Shown: positions 25,396 through 34,674, counted from the stretch's first letter. The stretch is 64,000 bases of DNA from Nitrospira sp. (GCA_036984305.1 BQWY01000001.1:3927501-3991500); one strand, 5' to 3'. Notes: generated by a model from the sequence alone, not told the origin. Numbers and translations: made by a program.

Positions 25396-26376
25396 TCAAT
25401 ACCGGACGGTTTCGCGGACGGCACGCACGATCCGTTCGGCGTCGGGCAAGTAGGCTTGTTCTCTTTGGAAGTACGGCGTGGGCACATCATACCCGCTCAC
25501 CCGGCGAACCGGCGCTTCCAGATACAGAAAGGACCGCTCCACCAGACACGCAATGATCTCGGCCCCCGGTCCGAATGTCTGGGGGGCCTCATGGACGATC
25601 ACCACGTGCCCCGTTTTGCGGGCTGACTCGCAGAACCTTCCATAATCCAGCGGCGACAGCGTGAGGAGATCGATCACCTCCGATTCGATTCCGTCCTCTT
25701 GGTGGAGACGCTCGGCTGCCTCGAGTGTCCGTCGCACCATGGCGCCATAGGTAATGAGCGTGACGTCACCGCCTTCCCGCACCAGCCGAGACTCACCGAG
25801 GGGGATCGTTTCGGCCTCGTCCGGCACTTCCTCACGAAACGACCGATAATTGAGCTTCGGTTCGAAGAAGACGACCGGGTCCGGATCGCGAATGGCGCTG
25901 GCGAGCAGCGCTCTGGCGTTACGCGGCGTCGAGGGAATGACCATTTTCAGCCCCGGCGTGTGGGCGTAGTAGACCTCTCGGCTTTCGGAATGGTGTTCGA
26001 GCGCGCGCACTCCCCCACCGTAAGGCATCCGGACGACTACGGGGACTTGAAACCGTCCCTGCGAGCGCCAGCGCAGGCGCGCAGCATGATTCTCCAACTG
26101 GTGGAAGGCAAAATAGCTGAATCCGGAGAATTGCAGCTCGGCCACCGGCCTGAGCCCGGCGAGCGCCATGCCGATGGAAAAGCCGACGATGCCGGACTCG
26201 GCCAATGGGCTATCCACGACCCGTTCTGGACCGAATCGGCTCAGCAGCCCGTCGGTCACCCGGAAGATCCCGCCATCCACGCCGATGTCTTCACCGATCA
26301 GCAGTACGGAAGGATCGCGGTCCATTTCCTGGCGCATCGCCAAATTCAGCGCCTGAACCATCGTCAGTTCAGCCAT
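25396..26376 (-). CDS. pdhB: pyruvate dehydrogenase E1 beta subunit
   Basis: 326 residues, overlapping the alpha gene end by 8 nt. Transketolase-like pyrimidine domain: LLIGEDIGVDGGIFRVTDGL, DSPLAESGIVGFSIGMALAG, AVELQFSGFSYFAFHQLENHAA-type motif and RMPYGGGVRALEHHSES; C-terminal transketolase domain with GDVTLITYGAMV. Together with E1 alpha it binds thiamine diphosphate at the subunit interface and decarboxylates pyruvate. All four complex genes are in order lpd-pdhA-pdhB-pdhC. Confidence 0.94.
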   Translation of the reverse strand: MAELTMVQALNLAMRQEMDRDPSVLLIGEDIGVDGGIFRVTDGLLSRFGPERVVDSPLAESGIVGFSIGMALAGLRPVAELQFSGFSYFAFHQLENHAARLRWRSQGRFQVPVVVRMPYGGGVRALEHHSESREVYYAHTPGLKMVIPSTPRNARALLASAIRDPDPVVFFEPKLNYRSFREEVPDEAETIPLGESRLVREGGDVTLITYGAMVRRTLEAAERLHQEDGIESEVIDLLTLSPLDYGRFCESARKTGHVVIVHEAPQTFGPGAEIIACLVERSFLYLEAPVRRVSGYDVPTPYFQREQAYLPDAERIVRAVRETVRY

Positions 26377-27475
26377 GACGGGCCCCTTCCCCGCGTGTCG
26401 ACCACTCCTGCACGAACCTGTCCTGTTGCTCCTTTAGCGCAGGCGGCTTGGATGCGTACAGGTGCTCGAACATCACGGCGGGGTCCGTGAGCGACGCCAT
26501 TCGGTCCTCCCATGCATGAAGTGCCGTCTTGATGCGAGCGGATACCGCTTCTTCCGCCGCTTCGACATCCTTCTCCGCCAGCATGCCCAGATTTCGCAGG
26601 TACGTTTGAAAACGAGAGAGCGGATCACGACGCTCCCACGTTTTGACCTCTTCCTCTGACCGATATTTGGACGGATCGTCCACCGTCGTATGAACCGACA
26701 GGCGGTAGGTAACACATTCGATCAAAGTCGGCCGGTTCTCCGCACGCGCCCGTTCGGCCGCCTCTTTTGCCGCAACATATACTGCCAACACATCGTTGCC
26801 GTCGACCTGGAGGCACGGCATCTCATACGCGATGGCCTTCTGGGCGAGCGTGCGGGAGGATGTTTGTTTCGCGCGCGGCATCGAGATGGCATAGTGATTG
26901 TTCTGGCAGAGAAAGATTACCGGGCAGGCCAGAACGCTGGCGAAGTTCAGCGCTTCATGAAAATCGCCTTCGGAGGTGGCGCCATCCCCGAAGAAGGTCA
27001 GCACGATGGCGCCACTTTTCTTGAGCTTTCCCCCGTAAGCGAGTCCCGCCGCATGGAGCATTTGAGACCCGACGGGCACGCTCGGAGGCAAAAAGTTCTG
27101 CCCATCCGGCACACGCCCGCCTTCGTTATAGCCTGCATTGTAGAGCAACACTCCTTCCAGCGGCAGGCCCCTCCAGACGAGCGCTGCGGTTTCCCGAAAT
27201 GAGGGGACGACCCAATCCTGTTCGCTGAGTACCGCCGCCGCACCGACCTGCGCCGCTTCCTGACCTTTGACTGGGGCGAAGGTGCCAATGCGGCCTTGCC
27301 GCTGCAGGCTCAGCATGCGCTCGTCGAAGCGGCGAGCCAGCAGCATTGCATCGTGCAGACGACGCAGGAAATCTTGGGGCAATTTGGGCTCCAACTTGGC
27401 ATCGACCTGACCGTCCTCGTCCAGGATGGACAGGAACTCGACGGCCGGCGGTGTATAGGTAGTCTTGCGTGGCAC
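26369..27475 (-). CDS. pdhA: pyruvate dehydrogenase E1 alpha subunit
   Basis: 368 residues from a GTG at 27475, chosen because GGAGGAGG lies 5-6 nt upstream; the frame runs further back but without such a site. Thiamine diphosphate motif FFGDGATSEGDFHEALNFAS ... QNNHYAIS is intact. RFDERMLSLQRQGRIGTFAP and VTYRLSVHTTVDDPSKYRS are alpha-type signatures. Catalyses decarboxylation with E1 beta. The 269-nt gap to lpd may contain an internal promoter. Confidence 0.92.
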   Translation of the reverse strand: MPRKTTYTPPAVEFLSILDEDGQVDAKLEPKLPQDFLRRLHDAMLLARRFDERMLSLQRQGRIGTFAPVKGQEAAQVGAAAVLSEQDWVVPSFRETAALVWRGLPLEGVLLYNAGYNEGGRVPDGQNFLPPSVPVGSQMLHAAGLAYGGKLKKSGAIVLTFFGDGATSEGDFHEALNFASVLACPVIFLCQNNHYAISMPRAKQTSSRTLAQKAIAYEMPCLQVDGNDVLAVYVAAKEAAERARAENRPTLIECVTYRLSVHTTVDDPSKYRSEEEVKTWERRDPLSRFQTYLRNLGMLAEKDVEAAEEAVSARIKTALHAWEDRMASLTDPAVMFEHLYASKPPALKEQQDRFVQEWSTRGEGARHG

Positions 27476-27744
27476 CGTGACCTCCTCCGATAGCAGGATG
27501 TTGAAAAAGTCCGCCAGCTTTGTTCTCGCATCGCTCACAGGCTCAACGTACGGAGAGGAGTACGATTCGCCTCTTCGCTCGCTGCGGCCGCGGACGGGAG
27601 CAGGCGCGCCTCCAACGCGCCGGGGCTGGGCGGGTGAGAACGGAGCCATTTTGAACATCCCGCGGGGCTTTCTTCGGCTGTTCCGTGAGTCGATTACAGA
27701 CCACACAAATAACAGGCAGCTCAATATCCTTCATCAACAGCCTA

Positions 27745-29154
27745 CTAGATATGAATGGCCCGCCCGTGCGCGGCCAAGGCCGCCTCCCGCACAGCCTCGT
27801 TGACCGTGGGGTGAGCATGGGACATCCGACTCAGTTCTTCGACCGACGCACCGAACTCCATGGCCGCGACAAGCTCATGGATCGTGGTCCCGGCGTCGGG
27901 CCCCAAAATATGCGCGCCCAGGATGAGATCCGTCTTCTCATCGGCCAGCACCTTCACGAAGCCATCGAGATCGCCAGTGCAGCGTCCCCGACTATTGGCG
28001 CGATAGGGAAAGCGCCCAGCCCGGTAGGTCACACCGTTCGCTTGCAGCTCGTCCTCTGTCCGGCCGACGCTGGCGACTTCCGGCCATGTATAGACCACTG
28101 CCGGAATGGCGTCATAATTGACGTACCCGGTCCGCCCGGCGATGCCGTCAATGCAGGCCACGGCTTCGTCCATGGCCTTGTGCGCCAGGAGAGGTGGTCC
28201 GGCCACGTCACCGATGGCGAAGACCCCTTCTGTCGTGGTGCGGAACTGACGGTCGATCTTGATAAATCCATGTTCGTCAACGTCGATGCCAGCCTGTTCG
28301 AGTCCCAGCCCGTCGGTCGACGGACGCCGACCGACGGCGATCAAGAGGTGCGAGCATTGCAGAGTCTCCAGCCGACCTTCCCCGGACGAAGCGAGGCTCA
28401 CTTCAATGGTCTCTCCCAGCCGCCGTGCCGCCGCAACCTTCGTCTGCAAGCGCACGGTCAGCCCCTGCTTCTCCAAAATCCGTTGCAGTTGTGTTGCGAG
28501 TTCGTGGTCCATACCGGGAAGCAACCGATCCGTCATTTCAAGGCACGTCACCCTCGAGCCCAGCCGCGCCCAAACCGATCCGAGTTCCAACCCGATATAG
28601 CCCCCGCCGATGACAACCAGATGTTCTGGAACTTCGGGTAAAGCCAGCGCCCCTGTGGAGGTCACGATCCGCTGTTCGTCGATCGGGATATCCTTCAGCG
28701 CAATCGGGGCTGATCCCGTCGCGACCACGATGGAGGGGGCCTCGATGTCCCTGGTTCCGCCCTCCGACGCCGAAACGGCGACCCGGCCCACGGTCAACCG
28801 GCCACGCCCCTGGATCCGCTCGATTTTGTGCTTTCGGAACAGGTGATCGATCCCGCTGGTCAACGTTCGGACCGCTTCCGACTTCTGCCGCATCATGGCA
28901 GGGAGGTCCAACGAAAGGCCCTCGATCACAATTCCGTGTCGTCCCCATCGCTCTTTGGACTCCCAAAAGTATCGCGAAGAATTCAGCAGCGCCTTCGACG
29001 GGATACAGCCGACGTTCAAGCACGTTCCGCCCAGCGCCGGCCGGTCTTCAATACAGATCACGCGCATTCCGGCTTGGGCGGCTCGGATCGCGGCCACATA
29101 GCCACCCGGCCCGCCGCCGATTACCACCACATCAGCATCTGACGATTGATTCAT
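27745..29154 (-). CDS. lpdA: dihydrolipoamide dehydrogenase (E3)
   Basis: 469 residues from ATG 29154. FAD-binding Gly-rich motif VVVIGGGPGGYVAAIRAAQ, redox-active disulfide GGTCLNVGCIPSKALL, NAD-binding VIGGGYIGLELGSVWARLG, FAIGDVAGPPLLAHKAMDEA and C-terminal HAHPTVNEAVREA with the His-Glu pair of the active site. Reoxidises lipoamide in PDH (and any other lipoyl complex). First gene of the PDH cluster; ribosome site GGCGGGAAG. Confidence 0.95.
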   Translation of the reverse strand: MNQSSDADVVVIGGGPGGYVAAIRAAQAGMRVICIEDRPALGGTCLNVGCIPSKALLNSSRYFWESKERWGRHGIVIEGLSLDLPAMMRQKSEAVRTLTSGIDHLFRKHKIERIQGRGRLTVGRVAVSASEGGTRDIEAPSIVVATGSAPIALKDIPIDEQRIVTSTGALALPEVPEHLVVIGGGYIGLELGSVWARLGSRVTCLEMTDRLLPGMDHELATQLQRILEKQGLTVRLQTKVAAARRLGETIEVSLASSGEGRLETLQCSHLLIAVGRRPSTDGLGLEQAGIDVDEHGFIKIDRQFRTTTEGVFAIGDVAGPPLLAHKAMDEAVACIDGIAGRTGYVNYDAIPAVVYTWPEVASVGRTEDELQANGVTYRAGRFPYRANSRGRCTGDLDGFVKVLADEKTDLILGAHILGPDAGTTIHELVAAMEFGASVEELSRMSHAHPTVNEAVREAALAAHGRAIHI

Positions 29155-29238
29155 ACCAGGCACTTCCCGCCAGGACCCATGGATTGCCCTCGTGTCGAAG
29201 GTCTGTCACGATGAGGGCCACGTCGGCGTACCAAGCGA

Positions 29239-29517
29239 TCAACGCCTCTTTTTGAGCGCTTCCGTGATCTCTGTTCTTTTTTGTTGCCGCTTGGCCGCTT
29301 CTACTTTTCGCACTAAGGGACTTGCAGCCGGTGAGCCTTCGTTTCCCTGCCGGCGCCTGACCGCCTCGGAGGATCGCTGGGACTCCTCCAATGCCGCCGT
29401 AATGTCCTCCGCTTTCTTACGCCGCTTTGCTGCCGCGACGGTACGTGCCAGTGGACTTGCGTAGGTCGACCTTGTGGTCGTGGTCTTCGGTTGCTTGGTC
29501 TTGCTTCGTCCAGCCAT
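29239..29517 (-). CDS. small basic protein with internal duplication, unknown
   Basis: 92 residues, GGGAG before the ATG. Two similar segments make up most of it: SPLARTVAAAKRRKKAEDIT (about 21-40) and SPLVRKVEAAKRQQKRTEIT (about 66-85), each followed by AL. Very Lys/Arg-rich with no signal or membrane segment, so a nucleic-acid or ribosome-associated role is possible. Not recognised. Lies between lpd and the cytochrome b-c fusion on the same strand. Confidence 0.68.
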   Translation of the reverse strand: MAGRSKTKQPKTTTTRSTYASPLARTVAAAKRRKKAEDITAALEESQRSSEAVRRRQGNEGSPAASPLVRKVEAAKRQQKRTEITEALKKRR

Positions 29518-29598
29518 AGGGATCTCCCTTCCTTCTCACGCCGTCGCTCGGATGCAGACTTGCTCCCGTGGTCACGATCCGGTCGCGACATGTTCAGC

Positions 29599-30924
29599 CT
29601 AGGCCTCCTTCTTCAAACTCACCATATAACTCGCCAGATCGCGCAGCTGCTGCTCGGTCAGTGGAAACTTTGGCATGATCGACCCGGGAGAGACCGACGC
29701 GGGATCCTTGTGATGGCGCACATGCCAGTCTCGATCGGGGCGACTGTCCCCGACGAAAGACAGGTCGGGGCCCACGGCTCCCCCTTCCCCGTGGATGCGA
29801 TGACACGCGGCGCATCCGAACTGGGCATACACGGCCTTGCCCCGCATCACGGACGGATCGGCGCGCGACACCGCGTAGAGGTCTCTGAGCGAGATGCCGA
29901 GAAGAGCAAAGACCACGAAGAGAAACACCATCCCGCCGCCGATGGCAACGGGACGACGGACCGGATTGCGTGCGGGATTGCGATCGATGAAAGGCCAGAA
30001 CAACATGACGAGAATGACGATCGCCGGCAGCACCCAGGTAGCCAACGGTTCCAATGGTCCGTGCACGTACTTCAGCAGCTCGTAATAAAACAGGAAATAC
30101 CATTCCGGAACCGGAACGAAGCTCGTGTCGGATGGATTGGCTTTGTCAGCCAGGGGAAACGGGAGCCAAATCGCCAGCGCCGCAATGACCAGAAAGACGC
30201 CGAGCATCACCACCGCGTCCATGTAGACCTGCCGTGGATAAAATGCTTCGTGACGCAGCTCGGCCCGTTGATCGGTCCAAGGACCGGCAGGACCGACTCG
30301 ACGGAGTATGAACAAGTGCACCGCGATCAGACCCATCAGGAGCGCGGGCAGAAACAACACATGCACCGCGAAGAACCGGGAGAGCGTCAGCGCGCCCAGT
30401 GTGTCGCCCCCGCGCATGACTTTCATCAGAAATTCACCGATCAGCGGCACGGTGCCCACCATATTGATGCCGATGTGCGTGGCCCAGTAGGCGGTTTGAT
30501 CCCACGGAAGCAGATAGCCTGTAAAGGCAAACGCCATCACGATGAGGAACAGCACCACGCCCGCCATCCACATGGCCTCCCGCGGTGGTTTGTAGGCGCC
30601 GTAGAGGAACGTTTGGAGCATGTGCAGCCCGATGGCGACGACCATCCCCGAGGCCCCCCAGTGGTGCAGTCCGCGTACAAACGCGCCGAACGTCACCTCC
30701 GATTCAATGAACTGAATGCTGTCATACGCATGGTCGGGTGTCGGGGCGTAGTACACGGCGAGGAACATTCCCGTGACCGCTTGGAGGGCGAACAAGAAGA
30801 GGGTCGCGGAGCCGAACACATAAATCCAACTGGCCCCGCCGGGGATCGGTTCGTCGAGGAGCGTCTTTTGGATGGGCTTCAGGTTCAGGCGGCTGTCGAG
30901 CCACGTGTAGAGTTTTGAAGCCAT
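29599..30924 (-). CDS. cytochrome b fused to cytochrome c (bc complex)
   Basis: 441 residues from ATG 30924. N-terminal cytochrome b (residues about 1-215) with haem His in GLHHWGASGMVVAIGLHMLQ and in FFAVHVLFLPALLMGLIAVHLF. The subunit-IV-like part follows (about 235-350) with the quinol-site PEWYFLFYYELL. A last membrane helix leads to a cytochrome c domain with CAACHRIHGEGG (about residue 381) and Met in GSIMPKFPLTEQQLRD. With the Rieske protein upstream it forms a quinol:cytochrome c oxidoreductase in which the c1 role is on the same chain. Confidence 0.9.
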   Translation of the reverse strand: MASKLYTWLDSRLNLKPIQKTLLDEPIPGGASWIYVFGSATLFLFALQAVTGMFLAVYYAPTPDHAYDSIQFIESEVTFGAFVRGLHHWGASGMVVAIGLHMLQTFLYGAYKPPREAMWMAGVVLFLIVMAFAFTGYLLPWDQTAYWATHIGINMVGTVPLIGEFLMKVMRGGDTLGALTLSRFFAVHVLFLPALLMGLIAVHLFILRRVGPAGPWTDQRAELRHEAFYPRQVYMDAVVMLGVFLVIAALAIWLPFPLADKANPSDTSFVPVPEWYFLFYYELLKYVHGPLEPLATWVLPAIVILVMLFWPFIDRNPARNPVRRPVAIGGGMVFLFVVFALLGISLRDLYAVSRADPSVMRGKAVYAQFGCAACHRIHGEGGAVGPDLSFVGDSRPDRDWHVRHHKDPASVSPGSIMPKFPLTEQQLRDLASYMVSLKKEA

Positions 30925-30980
30925 GCCGTCATTCGTCCTTCGCACAAGCCCACAAAGGCGCCCCGCCAGCAAAGGCTCCC

Positions 30981-31000
30981 CGATTGACGATTGACGTCAT
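30981..31000. repeat. intergenic repeat, ATTGACGATTGAC type
   Basis: Shares 13 identical bases plus TCAT with 11981-11999. Here it contains the Rieske stop codon, read on the minus strand, and a second string like that at 11799-11836 lies at 30928-30942 just before the cytochrome b start. Confidence 0.5.
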
Positions 31001-31563
31001 ATTTCGACCTTTTTGGCGAGCCCCGCCTTGAACTCCTTATAGGTGACGAACAGCGTTCCGTCCTCTACCTTGGAGGGCAGCACATCCAGCGGACGCGGTG
31101 CCGGCCCTGCTAGCACGTGGCCTTCGATGTCATAGACGCTGCCGTGGCACGGACACTTGAACTCCCGCTCGGAGGCGTCCCAATGATAGCCACAGCCCAG
31201 GTGGGTGCACAGCGGGGAGAATACGGTAATGTCTCCGCCGGCCTGCTTGACAGCCCAGACGGCCTTATGTGACTTCGTTTCGACGTAACCGTCCTTGATC
31301 GTCGACATGTGATCCAATTGCGTGGGTTGCTCGACCGGCAAACCACCGACGGATCCCACCGCGACCCACGGCTTGTCGCGACGCTTAAGAGCGGGAGAAA
31401 TCACATAGCCGAGCAGCGGCACCGCGAGTCCAAGGCCGATCAATGATGCGGCCACGCCGGTCACCCAACCAAAAAAAGTTCGGCGGCCTCCGAGAGCTTG
31501 CTGACCTTCAACTCCGGCCTCGACCCGATGCTCGGTCGACATTTCGTTCTTGTAAGGTTCCAT
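30997..31563 (-). CDS. Rieske iron-sulfur protein
   Basis: 188 residues. An N-terminal membrane anchor (about 29-53, FFGWVTGVAASLIGLGLAVP) then the Rieske fold with both cluster motifs CTHLGCGYHW and CPCHGSVYD, which supply two Cys and two His to the 2Fe-2S centre, and the Pro loop GPAPRPLDVL. It passes electrons from quinol to the c haem of the neighbouring cytochrome b-c fusion. It starts 73 nt before that gene. Confidence 0.94.
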   Translation of the reverse strand: MEPYKNEMSTEHRVEAGVEGQQALGGRRTFFGWVTGVAASLIGLGLAVPLLGYVISPALKRRDKPWVAVGSVGGLPVEQPTQLDHMSTIKDGYVETKSHKAVWAVKQAGGDITVFSPLCTHLGCGYHWDASEREFKCPCHGSVYDIEGHVLAGPAPRPLDVLPSKVEDGTLFVTYKEFKAGLAKKVEI

Positions 31564-32064
31564 TCGATGGAAGCAGTTCAGACACGCAGCCTAAGCATTG
31601 TCTTATCCGAAATTGGTTTCTCAGTCCAGGGCCATTGCAATGCGCTTGCCTTCGTCGACAAGACGCGACGCGCTTTTCTCCACGTCAGATGAGAGCCCTC
31701 ACTTCGCCGTCGCTTCAGTCAGGAGCCTTTCGCGCTACGCAATTGTTTCTTTTTCTTCGCTCGCCCAGAATGTTTCCTCGGAAGTCGTGGATCATTATGC
31801 GGCAAGCGTGCAAGAGGCGGACCTTCGTGAAGGTGGTCTGTGACGCCCCGGTCTCCCGGTTGCTGCCCCATTGCGCACCAGCGGGAGTCCTAGACCTGTG
31901 GAAGTTGTCGCCAGGAAGAGGGCGAAGGCGGTAGAGAGAGGAATTGGCAGCCCGAAGCACGGGCTTCTTCTATTGAGAAGCATGCACGGTATGAGCCGGA
32001 GCGTGCTCCCCGCCCTTACCCTGACGTCAAGGACGGGGGGCTACGCCTCAGAACCTGCTTTGTG
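31564..32064. other. intergenic, no gene recognised
   Basis: 501 bases between the Rieske gene and a small secreted protein. Several short frames exist on both strands, none with a ribosome site plus a family motif. The minus strand should hold the promoter of the Rieske/cytochrome b operon. Confidence 0.4.
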
Positions 32065-32430
32065 CTACTTCGGTGCTGCGTTGACCTTCGTGGCCTCCTT
32101 AACAGGCGGCTCAATGGTGATATTGGGCCCCTCCACCTTCGGAAGAAGTCCGGCTCCTGGTTTTTCGAGTATCCGCTTGTCCTGACGGTTGATGGACAAC
32201 TCCTGTTTCACGTGAGCATCCTCCGCGCTTGACGCTTCCGCCAGCGCCTTGTCACCAACGGCATTCGATTGCCCCGCGTCGTTGGCGAGCGACTGACCGC
32301 GCACGGGATCGACCGATTTGCCCATTGGATAACCTGGATGCTTCGGAATCATGGACGGATTTGCACCAGCTACCGAGAGGCTGAGCAACACAACACCGAA
32401 CACAGTGGAGAGAGGGAGTAGAAATCTCAT
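32065..32430 (-). CDS. small secreted protein, function unknown
   Basis: 121 residues with AAGGAGGAGG before the ATG at 32430. Signal peptide to about residue 23 (LSVAGA). The mature part is hydrophilic and low in hydrophobic core, with Pro, Gly and Lys: SMIPKHPGYPMGKSVDPVRG, ILEKPGAGLLPKVEGPN. Likely intrinsically disordered periplasmic protein. Not recognised. Confidence 0.68.
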   Translation of the reverse strand: MRFLLPLSTVFGVVLLSLSVAGANPSMIPKHPGYPMGKSVDPVRGQSLANDAGQSNAVGDKALAEASSAEDAHVKQELSINRQDKRILEKPGAGLLPKVEGPNITIEPPVKEATKVNAAPK

Positions 32431-32731
32431 GGCAGCACCTCCTCCTTAGAGAGATGAGTAATGAAAACAGATGGCAGAGGGACCTTGGGGACCTTCAGAT
32501 TGACTGACGGACTGAAACGTCACACTAGGCTTAAAGGATAGCCTGCGCCCGTGTTGGGCTGAACTAGGAGGAGTCCCAGTTGTCGCGACGAACATCCCGG
32601 GCGTCCGTCCTCGCGATAACACGAGGACTAGACTCTCTGGCAGGAGACTATGATGGACCGGCGCGAGTGGAAATCCATAGCCCCGCTGGGCTACCGCCGC
32701 TCAATCGCCAAGCGACACGAGTGAGGCAGCC
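32431..32731. other. intergenic, nothing recognised
   Basis: 301 bases between the end of the lipoprotein and the start of the small secreted protein on the minus strand. It should hold the promoter of the secreted protein. No coding frame with a start signal was seen. Confidence 0.4.
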
Positions 32732-33118
32732 CTATCGCGTACACGACGCAAAGATCTCTTCGCAGTGATAGGCTTCGTAGTCTGCGCCAGCGGGAATCGG
32801 CACGAACTCCACCAGGCGGATTGTCTCGTCCTCCACTTCGACGGCGGCTCGGCATCCATGACGCGGAACCCTTGTCATCGTCGTGTGCGTGGTCGGGAAT
32901 CCCTGTTCCAGCGCGCCGCAGCCCTTGTAGTAAACCAGAACAGCACGTCCGTTCTGTTGAGTCACGTCCTGCGGCTCGCCGGCGCAAGTCACAAGTTCAG
33001 TTCGTGTGAGCCCGACCAGAGCGTTGCCTACGACACGGGCCTGTTGCATTTCCGCGGACACGCATCCCGCGGAGCCGATCAGCGCCAACACCAGCCCATA
33101 GCTCGCGTATCCCGTCAC
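32732..33118 (-). CDS. lipoprotein, possible SmpA/OmlA-like fold
   Basis: 128 residues from a GTG at 33118 that overlaps the stop of the SQR gene (GTGA), with GGAACGGAG upstream. The signal ends in IGSAGC (lipobox Cys19). Mature region: VVGNALVGLTRTELVTCAGE, then QDVTQQNGRAVLVYYKGCGA and a C-terminal VPIPAGADYEAYHCEE. The VGLTRTELVTCAGEP pattern resembles the start of SmpA/OmlA/BamE-type small proteins. Coupling to the SQR gene suggests linked expression; function is unknown. Confidence 0.65.
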   Translation of the reverse strand: MTGYASYGLVLALIGSAGCVSAEMQQARVVGNALVGLTRTELVTCAGEPQDVTQQNGRAVLVYYKGCGALEQGFPTTHTTMTRVPRHGCRAAVEVEDETIRLVEFVPIPAGADYEAYHCEEIFASCTR

Positions 33119-34362
33119 GTGCTCCGTTCCAGCTTCGTGATACCCACCGCCTTGAGGATCGCCTTTTCGTAAAACGGCTCGCTGACGCCTCGCTTCATTT
33201 TGTGAAGGAAATATTTTTCGAGACCGACCTTGGCGAGATGCACCCATTTTCCCTTCTTCGCCCACGTCACGTTGCGCGGCGCCATCTGCGGGAGCGCCAC
33301 GAAGGCCATCCCGGTGTCACCCATGTCGGCCAGACAAATCGCGTTCCAGGTCGCCGTCTCGCGCTTGGCCTCATTGTCGATATCGGCTTTGATATTGTGC
33401 ACAGCGGCCGAGACCATCGACTCGATCATATAGCCGGTCTTCGGCGCACCGGTCGGTATCGGAGTCTGTTCGACGGGCGGGATCGCCACGCACACACCGA
33501 CGGCATAGATGTTCTTGAATTTGGGATTCGCCTGCTTGTCGTCGATATTCACGAAGCCCTTTGGGTTGCACAAGCCGACGGTGGAGGCCACGGCGTCCAC
33601 CCCGCTGAACGGCGGGATCAACATCGAATAACGGAACGGCACCTCTTGCCCATCCTCTAGAAGGACCTTGCCGGGCTGGATTTCCTTGATGGCGGTATTG
33701 TAGATCGGCTTGATCGCGTGCTCGGCGAATTCGTCTTCCATCAGACGTCGTGATTTCCCAACCCCGGCCAGCCCCATATGTCCGACATACGGCTCCGGCG
33801 TCACAAAATAGATCGGCACTTTTTTGCGGATCCGTTTCTTTCTCAAGTCGGCATCCAAGATAAACGCCATTTCATAGGCCGGGCCGAAGCACGATGCGCC
33901 CTGAGCCGCTCCCACCACGACCGGACCGGGGTCCTTGAGGAAGGATTGGTACAACCCCCAGGCTTGTTCGGCATGATCCACCGTGCAGACCGACTGCGTG
34001 TATCCGCTGGGTCCGAGGCCCGCCACCGCCGGAAAATTTAGTTTCGGGCCCGTGGCGATGATCAAATAGTCGTAGGGCACCTCTCCCTTGGCGGTCACGA
34101 GACGGTTCTGTTCGGGCTCGATCCGTTCAGCGGCCGCATGGATGAATTCGATGCCTTTTTTTGCCAGGACCGGCGCGAGCGGAAAACTAATGTCCTTCCT
34201 CGTCCTCCAACCGACTGCGACCCACGGATTGGACGGCACGAAGTGGAAGTAGTCGACATTCGACACCACCGTCACCTTGTGCTTCTTATCCAGCAGCAGC
34301 CGTGCCTCATAGGCGGCCGGCAATCCTCCGATCGACGCACCCAAGATCACGACCCGTGCCAT
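33115..34362 (-). CDS. sqr: sulfide:quinone oxidoreductase
   Basis: 415 residues. N-terminal FAD-binding motif RVVILGASIGGLPAAYEARL and YDYLIIATGPKLNFP. The three cysteines expected for sulfide:quinone reductases are present: Cys126 in SVCTVDHAEQAW, Cys158 in GAAQGASCFGPAYE and Cys343 in NAICLADMGDTG. GASCFGPAYE and CLADMGDTG are typical of this family. It oxidises sulfide to sulfur and reduces quinone at the membrane. The lipoprotein gene is translationally linked to its 3' end. Confidence 0.87.
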   Translation of the reverse strand: MARVVILGASIGGLPAAYEARLLLDKKHKVTVVSNVDYFHFVPSNPWVAVGWRTRKDISFPLAPVLAKKGIEFIHAAAERIEPEQNRLVTAKGEVPYDYLIIATGPKLNFPAVAGLGPSGYTQSVCTVDHAEQAWGLYQSFLKDPGPVVVGAAQGASCFGPAYEMAFILDADLRKKRIRKKVPIYFVTPEPYVGHMGLAGVGKSRRLMEDEFAEHAIKPIYNTAIKEIQPGKVLLEDGQEVPFRYSMLIPPFSGVDAVASTVGLCNPKGFVNIDDKQANPKFKNIYAVGVCVAIPPVEQTPIPTGAPKTGYMIESMVSAAVHNIKADIDNEAKRETATWNAICLADMGDTGMAFVALPQMAPRNVTWAKKGKWVHLAKVGLEKYFLHKMKRGVSEPFYEKAILKAVGITKLERST

Positions 34363-34452
34363 AGCTCACCTCCCTCATTAGGGACTGACTTCATTGGACT
34401 GCGGTTGCACATGAGGAGCGGTTACCACCGTGTCCAGCCGCGTTCGACTTGT

Positions 34453-34674
34453 TCATGCTCTCGTTCTTGGAGCTTGCGTTGGGCACGTATTGATGCCTAG
34501 CAGGCTCCATGCCGGACAGTATCCGATCAGGCCTGTAATCAGTGCCACGGCACCGACGATGATTACCCCCCACATCCCGGCCGGAGGCAAATCCGCGAGC
34601 ATGCCCAGTGCCAAAAACGCGAGACCCAGAACCATCCGAATGGGTCGCTCGATTCCACCAACATTGCAGGTCAT
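34453..34674 (-). CDS. DUF2892 (YgaP-like) small membrane protein
   Basis: 73 residues, GGGGGTG before the ATG at 34674. MTCNVGGIERPIRMVLGLAF then two membrane helices (about 13-30, 33-52), ending ITGLIGYCPAWSLLGINTC. This is the DUF2892 pattern common beside sulfur-metabolism and rhodanese genes. It lies just upstream of the SQR gene on the same strand (90-nt gap). The function is not established. Confidence 0.85.
   Translation of the reverse strand: MTCNVGGIERPIRMVLGLAFLALGMLADLPPAGMWGVIIVGAVALITGLIGYCPAWSLLGINTCPTQAPRTRA

Noticed and set aside
29491-30918. 475-residue plus-strand frame
   Set aside because: Fully opposite the cytochrome b-c fusion; rich in His, Arg, Glu and Asp as expected from the reverse of membrane codons; no domain.
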